Positions 53,236 to 64,000 of a stretch of 64,000 nt of DNA are shown piece by piece. Position 1 is the first letter of the stretch. Every line of letters begins with the position of its first letter. The position numbers were made by a program, and so were the translations under genes. The notes beneath the pieces are model-generated. The model was not told where the DNA came from. It did not search any database and was given only the letters and a program-made list of their open reading frames with translations. This DNA is from Ricinus communis (taxonomy: Eukaryota > Streptophyta > Magnoliopsida > Malpighiales > Euphorbiaceae): contig NC_063264.1 of the NCBI RefSeq assembly GCF_019578655.1, positions 10,829,213 to 10,893,212 of the forward strand. Direction: 5' to 3'.

Positions 53236-54700
53236 CCCAAAAAAGTGGTATAGTTGTCAATATGAGAAAAAACCCCGTAAGAGGGGTATATTTGTCATTA
53301 TTAGAAATCAACCCCGTAAAAGGGGTTTGTATTTCAACATGAGAAAACAACTCCAAAAAAGTGGTATATTTGTCAACATGAGAAAACAACCCCGTAAGAG
53401 GGGTATATTTGTTAATATTAGAAAAGAACCCCGTACGAGGGGGTATATTTGTCAATATGAGAAAACAACCGTCTAAGGGGTGTATATCTTTCATCATGAG
53501 GAAACAACCCCAAAAAAGTGGTATATTTGTCAACATGAGAAAATAACCCCGTATGAGGGGTACATTTGTCAGTATTAGAAAACAACCCCGTAAAAGGGGT
53601 ATATCTTTCAAAATGAGAAAACAACCCCGTAAGAGGAGTATATCTTAGAACATGAGGAAACAACCTAAAAAAAGTGGTATATTTGTCAATATGAGAAAAC
53701 AACCCCGTAAGGGGTTTATATCTTTCAACATGAGGAAACAACCAAAAAAAAGTGGTATATTTGTCAATATGAGAAAATAACCCCGTAAGAGGTGTATATT
53801 TGTCAATATTACAGAACAACCACGTCAGAGAGGTGTATTTGTCAATATTAGAAAACAACCCCGTAAGAGGAGTGTATCTTACAACATGAGGAAACAACCC
53901 CAAAAAAGTGGTATATTTGTTAATATGAGAAAACAACCCCGTAAGAGGGGTATATTTGTCAATATTATAAAACAACCCCGTAAGAGGTGTATATCTTTCA
54001 ACATAGGAAAACAACCCCAAAAAATTGGTATATTTGTCAACATGAGAAAACAACCCCGTTAGAGGGGGTATATTTGTCAATATTAGAAAACAACCCCGTA
54101 AGGGTGGTAATTCTTTTAAAATGAGGAAACAACCCCAAAAAAATGGTATATTTGTCAATATGACAAAACAACCCCATAAGAGGGGTATATTTGTCAATAT
54201 CATAAAATAACCCCGTAAAAGGGGTATATTTGTAAATATTAGAAAATAATCTCGTAAGAGGGCTATATGTTTCAATATAAGGAAACAACCCCAAAAAAGT
54301 GGTATAGTTGTCAATATGAGAAAAAAACCCGTAAGAGGGGTATATTTGTCATTATAAGAAATCAACCCCGTAAAAGGGGTTTGTATTTCAACATGAGAAA
54401 ACAACTCCAAAAAAGAGGTATATTTGTCAACATGAGAAAACAACCCCGTAAGAGGGGTATATTTGTTAATATTAGAAAAGAACCCAGTACGAAGGGGTAT
54501 ATTTGTCAATATGAGAAAACAACCCCCTAAGGGGTGTATATCTTTCAACATGAGGAAACAACCCCAAAAAAGTGGTATATTTGTCAACATGAGAAAATAA
54601 CCCCGTATGAGGGGTACATTTGTCAGTATTAGAAAACAACCCCGTAAAAGGGGTATATCTTTCAAAATGAGAAAACAACCCCGTAAGAGGAGTATATCTT
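53236..54700 (-). repeat. Last second-type copies on the right arm
   Basis: Regular units with two GTACGAGG-type markers (53,433 and 54,487, spacing 1,054 bp). The long open frame on the minus strand here (53,418-54,665, 415 codons) is a by-product of the 13-codon period. Confidence 0.78.
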
Positions 54701-57683
54701 AGAACCTGAGGAAACAACCCAAAAAAAGTGGTATATTTGTCAATATGAGAAAACAACCCCGTAAGAGGGGTATATTTATCAATATTAGAAAACAACCCCG
54801 TAAGAGGGGTATATTTGTCAATATAGGTATATCTTTCAACAAGAGGAAACAACCCCAAAAAATTGGTATATTCATCAACATGAGAAAATAACCCTGTAAG
54901 AGGGGTATATTTGTCAATATTAGAAAACAACCCCCCCGTAAGAGGGGTATATCTTTCAAAATGTGAAAACAATCGCAAGAAAGTGGCATATTTGTAAATA
55001 TGAGAAAAAAACTCCATAAGATGGGTATATTTATCAAAATTAGAGAACAACCTTGTAAGAGGGGTATATTTGTCAAAATGAGAAACAACCCCAAAAAAGT
55101 GATATATTTGTCAATAGTATAAAACAACCCCGTAAGAGGGCTATATTTATCAATAGTATAAAACAACCCTGTAAGAGGGGTATATGTATCAACATGAGAT
55201 AACACCCCCAAAAAAGTGGTATTTTTTTAATACAAGAAAAAAACCCGTAATATGGGTATATTTGTCAATATTAGAAAACAACCCCGTAAGAGGGGTATAT
55301 CTTTCAACATGAGAAAAAACTCGAAAAAAGTGGTATATTTGTCAATATTAGTAAACAACTAGGTAAGACGGGTATATCTGTCAAACCATAAAACAACCCC
55401 GTAAGAGGAGTACATTTGTCAATATGAGAAAACAACCTCGTAAGAGGGGTTTATTTGTCAATATTAGAAAACTACCCCGTAACAAGGGTATATTTGTCAA
55501 TATTAGGAAACAACCCCGTAAGAGGGGTATATCTTTCAACATTAGAAAACAACCCCGTAAGAGGGCTATATCTTTCAACATGAGAAAACAACACCAAAAA
55601 AGTGGTATATTTATCAATATTAGAAAACAGAACCGTAAGAGGGGTTTATTTATCAAATATTTGAAAACAACCCCGTAAGACGGGTATATTTATCGATTAT
55701 TAAAAAACAGCTCCGTAAGAGGAGTATATTTATCAGTATCAGAAAACAAACTCATAAGAGGGGTATATTTTTCAATATTAGAAGAGAACCCCGTGAGAGG
55801 GGTATATCATTCAACATGAGAAAACAACTGCAAAAAAGTGGTATATTTTTTAATATGAGAAAGCAACCCTGTAAGAGGAGTATATTTGTCAATATGAGAA
55901 AATAACCCCGTAAGAAGGGTATATTTGTTAATATTTAAAATCAACCCCGTAAGAGATGATATTTGTCAATATTAGAAAACAACCCCGTAAAAGGGGTATA
56001 TCCTTCAAAATGAGAAAACAACCCCAAGAAAGTGGTATATTTGTCAATATATGAAAGCATCCCCGTAAGAGGCGAATATTTGTCAATATTAGAAAACAAC
56101 CCCGTAAGAGGGGAATATTTATCAATATGAGAAAACAACCCCGTATGAGGGGTAAATTTATCAATATTAGAAAATAATCCCGTAAGAGGGATATAATTAT
56201 CAATATTAGAAAATAATCCCGTAAGATGGATATACCTTTCAACATGAGAAACAACAACAAAAACATGGTATATTTGTGAATATGAGAAAACAACCCCGAA
56301 AGAGGGATTATATTTGTCATTATTAGAAAATAGCTCCATAAGTGGGGTATATTTATCATTATAAGAACACAACCCCGTAAGAGGAGTATATCTTTTAAAA
56401 TGAGAAAACAACCCCAAAAAAGTGGTATATTTGTCAATATAAGAAAACAACCCCATAAGAGGTGTATATTTGTCCATATTACAAAACAACTCTGTAAGAG
56501 GGGTATATCTTTCAACATGAGAAAACAACCTCAGAAGAGGAGTATATCCTTCAACATGAGAAAACAACCCCGAAAGAGGGGTATATTTGTCAATATTAGA
56601 AAACAGCCCCGTATGAGGGATATATCTTTCAACGCAAGAAGACAACCCCCTAAAAGGGGTATATTTGTCAATGTGAGAAAACAAACCCGTAAGTGGGGTA
56701 TATCTTTCAACATGAGAAAACAACCTCGTAAGAGGGGTATATCCGTCAACATGACAAAACAACCCCAAAAAAATAGTATATTTGCCAATATGAGAAAACA
56801 ACCCCGTAAATGTGGTATATCTTTCAAAATGAGAAAACAACCCAAAAAAATTGGTATATTTGTCAATAGGAGAAAATAACAACGTAAGAGGGGAACATTT
56901 GTCAATATTAGAAAACAATCCCGTAAGAGGGGTATATTTGTCAATACAAGAAAACAACCCCGTAAGAGGGGTATATTTGTCAATATTAGAAAACAGCTCT
57001 AAAAAAGTGGTATATTTGTCAATATGAGAAAACAACCCCTGTAAGAGGCCTATATTTTTCAATATTAGAAAGCAACCCCGTAAGAGGGCTATATTTGTCA
57101 ATATGAGAAAACAACCTCGTAACAGCGATACATTTGTCAATATTAGAGAACAAACCCCGTAAGAGGGATATATTTGTCATTATTATAAAACAATCCTGTA
57201 AGAGAGATATATCTTTCAACATGAGATACAATCACAAAAAAGTGGTATATTTGTGAATATGAGAAAACAACCCCATAAGAGGGGTATAGTTATCAATATT
57301 AGAAAACAACCACGTAAGAGGGGTATATTTATCATTTTTAGAACACAACCCTGTAAGAGGGGTATATCTTTTAAAATGAGAAAACAAGTCTAAAAAAGTG
57401 GTGTATTTGTCAATATGAGAAAATAACTCCGTAAGAGGGGTATATTTGTCAATATTAGAAAACGACCTCGTAAGAGGTATATATCTTTCAACATTGGAAA
57501 ACAATCCCAAAAAAGAGTTATATTTTTTAATATGAGAAAACAAATTGTAAGAGGGGTATATTTGTCAATATTTGAAAACATGAGGGGTATATCTTTCAAC
57601 ATGAGAAATCAATCCAAAAAGAGTTATATATTTGTCAACATGAGAAAACAACCCCGTAAGAGGGGTATATTTGTCAATATTAG
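54701..57683 (-). repeat. Reverse-complement relative of left 1.3-4.8 kb
   Basis: Reading the minus strand, the unit variants follow the order seen on the left at about 1.3-4.8 kb. Signals held in common are the ACAC/TGGT-type unit near 4,209 (here TATGTATCAACATGAGAT, near 55,185), the AAATATTT linker and the short-T units. Similarity is clearly lower than between tandem copies within one arm. Confidence 0.78.
56560..57080 (-). repeat. Dispersed block with GACAACCCCCTAAAAGGGG unit, copy 1
   Basis: The CAAGAAGACAACCCCCTAAA unit (near 56,635) and its neighbours recur at about 59,341 (offset 2,706 bp) and 63,742. The flanking order is the same over at least a dozen units. The equivalent on the left arm is the CCCTTTTAGGGGG unit at 1,480-1,495 and its two tandem copies. 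Confidence 0.82.
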
Positions 57684-58345
57684 AAAACTGATATATTGTT
57701 TAATATGAGAAAACAACCCGGTAAGAGGGGTATATTTATCAATATTAGAAAACAACCCCGTAAGAGGGGTATATCTATCAATTTGAGAAAACAACCCCAA
57801 ATAAGTGGTATATGTGTCAATCTGAAAAAACAACCTCGTAAAAGGGGTATATTTGTCAATTTTAGAGAACAGCCCCGTAGGAGGGGTATATCTTTCAACA
57901 TGAGAAGTCAATCCAAAAAAAGTGGTATAATTGTCAACATAAGAAGACAACCCCGTAAGAGGGGTATATCTTTCAACATGAGAAAACAACCCCAAATAAG
58001 TTGTATATTTGTCAATTTGAGAAAACAACCCCGTAAAAGGGTTATATTTGTCAATATTAGGAAACAACCCCGTAGGAGGGGTATATCTTTCGACATGAGA
58101 GATTAATCCAAAAAAGTGGTATATTTGTCAACATGACAAAATAACCCCGTAAGAGGGGTATATTTGTCAATATTAGAAAACAACCCCGTAAGAGGTATAT
58201 ATCTTTCAACCTGAGAAAACAATCCCAAAAAAGTCTTATATTTTTTAATATGAGAAAACAACCCCGTAAGAGGGCTATATTTTTCAATATTAGAAAACAA
58301 CTCCGTAAGACGGATATATCTTTCAACATGAGAAAACAATCCCAG
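57684..58345 (-). repeat. 662-bp tandem duplication, copy 1
   Basis: Starts at a fused unit (TATTAGAAAACTGATATATTG, from about 57,679), where part of a unit is missing. The CTGATATATTG marker at 57,688 recurs at 58,350, an offset of 662 bp (17 units minus one base). Confidence 0.87.
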
Positions 58346-58880
58346 AAAACTGATATATTGTTTAATATGAGAAAACAACCCGGTAAGAGGGGTATATTTA
58401 TCAATATTAGAAAACAACCCCTTAAGAGCGGTATATCTATCAAAATGAGAAAACAACCCCAAATAAGTGGTATATGTGTCAATTTGAAAAAACAACACCG
58501 TAAAAGGGGTATATTTGTCAATATTAGAGAACAGCCCCGTAGGAGGGGTATATCTTTCAACATGAGAAGTCAATCCAAAAAAAGTGGTATAATTGTCAAC
58601 ATAAGAAGACAACCCCGTAAGAGGGGTATATCTTTCAACATGAGAAAACAACCCCAAATAAGTTGTATATTTGTCAATTTGAGAAAACAACCCCGTAAAA
58701 GGGTTATATTTGTCAATATTAGAAAACAACCCTGTAGGAGGGGTATATCTTTCGACATGAGAAATTAATCCAAAAAAGTGGTATATTTGTCAACATGACA
58801 AAATAACCCCGTAAGAGGGGTATATTTGTCAATATCAGAAAACAAGACCGTAAGAGGTATATATCTTTCAACATGAGAAA
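58346..58880 (-). repeat. 662-bp tandem duplication, copy 2 (partial match)
   Basis: Matches copy 1 for about 530 bp, then diverges near 58,875. More distant copies of the same marker lie at 60,493 and 61,076. Confidence 0.83.
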
Positions 58881-59264
58881 ACAACCCCAAATAAGTGGTA
58901 TATTTATCAATTTGAGAAAATAACCCGGTAAAAGGGGTATATTTGTCAATAATAGAAAACAATCCTTTAAGGGGGATATATCTTTCAACATGAGAGAACA
59001 ACCCCAAAAAAGTGGTTTATCTTTTAATTTGAGAAAACAACCCTGTAAGAGGGGTATATTTGTCAATATTAGAAAACAACCACGTAAGAGGGGTATATGT
59101 TTCAACATGAGAAAACAAACCAAAAGAAGTGGAATATTTGTCAATATGAGAAAACAACCCCGTAAGAGGGGTATATTTGTCAATATTAGAGAACAACACC
59201 GTAGGAGGGGTATATCTTTCAACATGAGAAATCAATCCGAAAAAGTGGTATATTTGTCAACATG
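58881..59264 (-). repeat. Regular 39-bp units, no tandem higher-order copy seen
   Basis: About ten units linking the 662-bp repeat to the dispersed block. No unique sequence. Confidence 0.7.
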
Positions 59265-59870
59265 CGAAAACAACACCGAAAGAGGGGTATATTTGTCAAT
59301 ATTAGAAAACAGCCCCGTATGAGGGATATATCTTTCAACGCAAGAAGACAACCCCCTAAAAGGGGTATATTTGTCAATGTGAGAAAACAAACCCGTAAGT
59401 GGGGTATATCTTTCAACATGAGAAAACAACCTCGTAAGAGGGGTATATCCGTCAACATGACAAAACAACCCCAAAAAAATAGTATATTTGCCAATATGAG
59501 AAAACAACCTCGTAAGAGGGGTATATCCGTCAACATGACAAAACAACCCCAAAAAAATAGTATATTTGCCAATATGAGAAAACAACCCCGTAAATGTGGT
59601 ATATCTTTCAAAATGAGAAAACAACCCAAAAAAATTGGTATATTTGTCAATAGGAGAAAATAACAACGTAAGAGGGGAACATTTGTCAATATTAGAAAAC
59701 AATCCCGTAAGAGGGGTATATTTGTCAATACAAGAAAACAACCCCGTAAGAGGGGTATATTTGTCAATATTAGAAAGCAGCTCTAAAAAAGTGGTATATT
59801 TGTCAATATGAGAAAACAACCCCGTAAGAGGCCTATATTTTTCAATATTAGAAAGCAACCCCGTAAGAGG
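59265..59870 (-). repeat. Dispersed block, copy 2, with an internal 78-bp duplication
   Basis: Second copy of the 56,560 block. It carries an extra two-unit duplication at 59,423-59,578 that copy 1 lacks. Confidence 0.85.
59423..59578 (-). repeat. Perfect 78-bp (2-unit) tandem duplication
   Basis: 59,423-59,500 and 59,501-59,578 read as identical. The duplicated pair is one H unit (CCTCGTAAGAGGGG) and one T unit (CCCCAAAAAAATAG). The perfect match suggests a very recent event. Confidence 0.92.
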
Positions 59871-62800
59871 GCTATATTTGTCAATATGAGAAAACAACCC
59901 CATAAGAGGGGTATAGTTATCAATATTAGAAAACAACCACGTAAGAGGGGTATATTTATCATTTTTAGAACACAACCCTGTAAGAGGGGTATATCTTTTA
60001 AAATGAGAAAACAAATCTAAAAAAGTGGTGTATTTGTCAATATGTGAAAATAACTCCGTAAGAGGGGTATATTTGTCAATATTAGAAAACGACCTCGTAA
60101 GAGGTATATATCTTTCAACATTGGAAAACAATCCCAAGAAAGAGTTATATTTTTTAATATGAGAAAACAGCCCCGTAAGAGGGGTATATTTGTCAATATT
60201 TGAAAACAGCCTCGAAGGAGGGGTATATCTTTCAACATGAGAAATCAATCTAAAAAGAGTTATATATTTGTCAACATGAGAAAACAACCCCGTAAGAGGG
60301 GTATATTTGTCAATATTAGAAAATAGCCCCGTAAGAGGTATATATTTATCAACCTGAGAAAACAATCCCAAAAAAGTCTTATATTTTTTAATATGAGAAA
60401 ACAGCCCCGTAAGAGGGCTATATTTTTCAATATTAGAAAACAACTCCGTAAGACGGATATATCTTTCAACATGAGAAAACAATCCCAGAAAACTGATATA
60501 TTGTTTAATATGAGAAAACGACCCGGTAAGAGGGGTATATCAATCAATTTGAGAAAACAACCCCAAATAAGTGGTATATGTGTCAATTTGAAAAAGCAAC
60601 CCCGTAAAAGGGGTATATTTGTCAATATTAGAGAACAGCCCCGTAGGAGGGGTATATCTTTCAACATGAGAAGTCAATCCAAAAAAAGTGGTATATTTGT
60701 CAACATGAGAAGACAACCCCGTAAGAGGGGTATATCTTTCAACATGAGAAAACAACCCCAAATAAGTTGTATATTTGTCAATTTGAGAAAACAACCCCGT
60801 AAAAGGGTATATCTTTAGACATGAGAAATTAATCCAAAAAAGTGGTATATTTGTCAACATGACAAAATAACCCCGTAAGAGTGGTATATTTGTCAATATT
60901 AGAAAACAACCCCGTAAGATGTATATATCTTTCAACATGAGAAAACAATCTCAAAAAAGTGTTATATTTTTTAATATGAGAAAACAACCCCGTAACAGCG
61001 GTATATTTGTCAATATTAGAAAACATCTCCGTAAGACGGATATATCTTTCAACACGAGAAAACAATCCCAGAAAACTGATATATTATTTAATATGAGAAA
61101 ACAACCCGGTAAGAAGGGTATATTTATCAATATTAGAAAACAACCCCGTAAGAGGGATATATCTTTCAACATGAGAAAACAACCCCAAATAAGTGGTATA
61201 TTTGTCAATTTGAGAAAATAACCCCGTAAAAGGGGTATATTTGTCAATATTAGAAAACAGCCCTGTAGGAGGGGCATATCTTATAACATGAGAAATCAAT
61301 CCAAAAAAAGTGGTATATTTGTCAACAAGAGAAGACAAGCCCGAAAGAGGGGTATATCTTTCAACATGTGAAAACAACTCCAAGTAAGTGGTATATTTGT
61401 CAATTTGAGAAAAAACCCCGTAAAAGGGTTATATTTGTCAATATTAGAAAACAGCCCCATAGGAGGGGTATATCTTTCGACATCAGAAATCAATCCAAAA
61501 AAGTGGTATATTTGTCAACATGACAAAACAACCCCTTAAGAGGGGTATATTTGTCAATATTAGAAAACAATTTCCGTAAGAGGTATATATCTTTCAACAT
61601 GAGAAAACAATCCTAGAAAAATGATATATTGTTTAATATGAGAAAACAACCCTATAAGAGGGGTATATTTATCAATATTAGAAAACAACCACGTAATAGG
61701 GGTATATCCTTCAACATGAGAGAACAACCCCAAAAAAATTGGTATATTTGTCAATATGAGAAAACAACTTTGTAAGAGGGGTATATTTCTCAATATTATA
61801 AAATAATCCCCAAAGAGTGGTGAATTTTTCAACATGAGAAAACAAACTCAAAAAAGTGGTATATTTGTTAATATGAGAAAACAACCCCGTACGAGGGGTA
61901 TATTTGTCAATAATAGTAAACAACCACGTAAGAGGGGTATATGTTTCAACATGAGTAAGCAACCCCAAAAAAGTGGTATATTTGCCAATATGAGAAAACA
62001 ACCCCGTAAGAGGGATATATTTATCAATACTAGAAAACAACCCCGTAAGTGGGGTATATCTTTCAAAATGAGAAAACAACCCTAAAAAAGTGGTATATTT
62101 GTCAATAGGAGAAAATAACCACGTAAGAGCGGAATATTTGTCAATAGTAGAAAACAACCCCGTAAGAGGGGTATTTTTGTCAATACTAGAATACAACCCC
62201 GTAAGAGGGGCACATTTGTCAATATTAGAGAACAACCCTGTAAGAAGGGTATATTGCTCAATATTAGAAAACAACCCCGTAAGAGGGGTATATTTGTCAA
62301 CAATCGAACACAATCCTGTAAGAAGGTTATATGTTTCAAAATGAGAAAACAACCCCAAAAAAGTGGTATATTTGTCAATATGAGAAAACAACCCCGTAAG
62401 AGGCGTATACTTTTCAATATCAGAAAACAATCCCGTAAAAGGGCTATATTTGTCAATATGAGAAAACAACCTCGTAACAGCGGTACATTGGTCAATATTA
62501 GAGAACAACCCCGTAAGAGGTGTATGTTTATCAATGTTATAAGATAACCGCGTAAGAGGGGTATATCTTTCAACATGAGAAAACAACCTAAAAAAAGTGA
62601 TATATTTGTCAATTTGAGAAAACAACCCCGTAAGAGGGGTATATTTGACAATATGAGAAAACAACCCCGTAAGAGCGGTATATTTGTCAATATTAAAAAC
62701 AACCCCATAAGTGGGGTGTATCTTTCAACGTGAGCGAACAACCCCAAAAAATTGGTATATTTGTCAATATGAGAAAACAACCACGTAAGAGGAGTATATT

Positions 62801-63655
62801 TGTCAATATTAGAACACAACTCCGTAAGAGGGGTATATCTTTCAACATGAGAAAACAACCCCAAAAAAGTGGTATACTGGTAAATATGAGAGAAAAACCC
62901 CGTAAGAGGGGTGTATATGTCAATATTAGTAAAAAACCATGTAAGAGGGGTATATTTATCAATATTAGAACACAACCCCGTAAGAGGGGTATATCTTTCA
63001 AAATGAGAAAACAACCCCAAGAAAGTGGTATATTTGTCAATATGAGAAAACAACCCCGTAAAAGGAGTATAGTTATCAATATTGGAAAATAGCCCCGTAA
63101 GTGGGGTATATCTTTCAACATGAGAAAATAACCTAAAAAGTAGTATATTCTTAAATACGAGAAAACAACCACATAAGAGGGGTTTATTTGTCAATAATTT
63201 AAAACAACTCCGCAAGAGGGGTATATTTGTCAAGATTAGAAAACAACCCCGTAAGAGGGGTATATCTTTCAACATGAGAAAACAACCCCAAATAAGTGGT
63301 ATATTTATCAATTTGAGAAAACAACCCCGTAAAAGGGGTGTATTTGTCAATAATAGAAAACAATCCTTTCAGAGGGATATATCTTTCAACATGAGAGAAC
63401 AACCCCAAACAAGTGGTATATCTTTTAATATGAGAAAACAGCCCCGTAAGAGGGGTATATTTATCAATATTAGAAAACAACCACGTAAGAGGGGTATATC
63501 TTTCAACATGAGAAAACAACCCAAAAAAATTGGTATATTTGTCAATATGAGAAAACAACCCCGTAAGAGGGGTATATTTGTCAATATTAGAGAACAGCAC
63601 CGTAGGAGGGGTATATCTTTCAACATGAGAAATCAATCCAAAAAAGTGGTATATT
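59871..63655 (-). repeat. Right-end block of the array
   Basis: About 97 regular units. 59,900-60,480 corresponds in reverse complement to left 131-900. 61,700-63,350 has no tandem partner that I could see. It contains the compensated hairpin AGCCC-CGTAAGA-GGGCT at 60,403-60,419. Long minus-strand frames here (59,232-60,482 and 62,082-63,350) are period artefacts. Confidence 0.78.
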
Positions 63656-64000
63656 TGTCAACATGCGAAAACAACCCCGAAAGACGAGTACATTTGTCAA
63701 TATTAGAAAACAGCCCCGTAAGAGGGATATATCTTTCAACGCAAGAAGACAACCCCCTAAAAGGGGTATATTTGTCAATATGAGAAAACAAACCCGTAAG
63801 TGGGGTATATCTTTCAACATGAGAAAACAACCTCGTAAGAGGGGTATATCCGTCAACATGACAAAACAACCCCAAAAAAATAGTATATTTGCCAATAGGA
63901 GAAAACAACCCCGTAAATGGGGTATATCTTTCAAAATGAGAAAACAACCCAAAAAAATTTGTATATTTGTCAATAGGAGAAAATAACCACGTAAGAGGGG
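63656..64000 (-). repeat. Dispersed block, copy 3 (cut by the window edge)
   Basis: Third copy of the GACAACCCCCTAAAAGGGG block, in the same order as 56,575-56,880 and 59,270-59,660, running to the last base. Confidence 0.82.

Larger units (their letters stand above)
29506..64000 (-). repeat. 39-bp satellite array, right arm (reverse orientation)
   Basis: The same 39-bp repeat as on the left, read as its reverse complement: the + strand now shows AGAAAACAACCCCGTAAGAG followed by GGTATATTTGTCAATATT-type linkers. Both H units (CCCCGTAAGAGGGG) and T units (CCCCAAAAAAGTGG) are present, with the same linker variants. The orientation is uniform to the end of the window and I found no second switch. 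No gene or mobile element interrupts it. The array runs off the right-hand edge, so its full length is unknown. Confidence 0.97.

Noticed and set aside
1..64000. CRISPR-like array (short regular repeats)
   Set aside because: The whole 39-bp period is repeated; there are no unique spacers, no leader and no cas genes.
1..64000. Telomere-like or G-quadruplex motif (TTTTGGGG, GGGGTT)
   Set aside because: There is one G4 run per 39 bp, too far apart for an ordinary quadruplex, and no tandem telomeric repeat. The G-run pairs with the C-run of the same unit.
1..64000. Rho-independent terminators (GC stem followed by T-run)
   Set aside because: The CCCC...GGGG stem followed by TTGTTTT resembles one, but it is the satellite unit itself, repeated in nearly every unit with no gene upstream.
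1..64000. Transposable element with terminal inverted repeats spanning the two arms
   Set aside because: The inverted relationship is the array itself; no target-site duplication, transposase frame or defined ends are present, and the switch coincides with an assembly gap.
1..64000. Identification of a species or a named satellite family
   Set aside because: I do not recognise the 39-bp unit. A database search with the unit at 311-349 would be needed; a hit to a named satellite or to one clade would settle it.

Overview
The whole window is one tandem-repeat array. Apart from a 500-base run of N (29,006-29,505), every stretch I read is built from a 39-bp unit, about 1,600 copies in all, AT-rich (typical units are 31-36% GC by hand count). 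I found no gene, RNA gene, transposon, CRISPR array or unique spacer DNA. The pattern fits satellite or macrosatellite DNA in a eukaryotic chromosome-scale assembly: tens of kilobases of short-unit array, nested higher-order repeats, and a fixed-length 500-N gap of the kind scaffolders insert. I cannot name the species. The usual base changes at the single CpG of the unit look like decay of methylated CpG, which would favour a lineage with CpG methylation.

Each unit has a variable AT-rich linker (three main versions) and a small inverted repeat. In the H class the inverted repeat has consensus ACCCC-TCTTAC-GGGGT. The T class carries a T-run in the same place (ACCAC-T6-GGGG). Units are often ordered so that a T unit recurs every 3 or 4 units (117 or 156 bp). 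Because 39 bp is 13 codons and four of the six consensus frames lack a stop, hundreds of long open frames arise by chance. I call none of them a gene.

Layout: 1-29,005 carries the array in one orientation. It holds an entry block (1-1,280), three copies of a 3.74-kb (96-unit) higher-order repeat (1,281-12,538), a short block of a second type (12,539-13,380), a badly eroded patch (about 13,380-14,480), a mixed block (to about 17,800), and then a 1.56-1.68/3.1-kb higher-order repeat up to the gap. From 29,506 to 64,000 the array runs in the opposite orientation. It holds an eroded edge, a 1.22-1.26-kb tandem pair, many 2.3-2.9-kb higher-order copies of the second type, and from about 55 kb a block that is the reverse-complement relative of 1-5 kb. 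The two sides therefore share the same families in inverted order but have expanded different parts. Either this is a large inverted repeat, or two contigs of the same locus (for example two haplotypes) were joined head to head at the gap.

The most interesting signals are paired changes on the two sides of the mini-hairpin in many unit variants, the CpG-decay signature, and the record of unequal exchange left by exact multiples of 39 bp (3,744, 1,677, 390 and 78).
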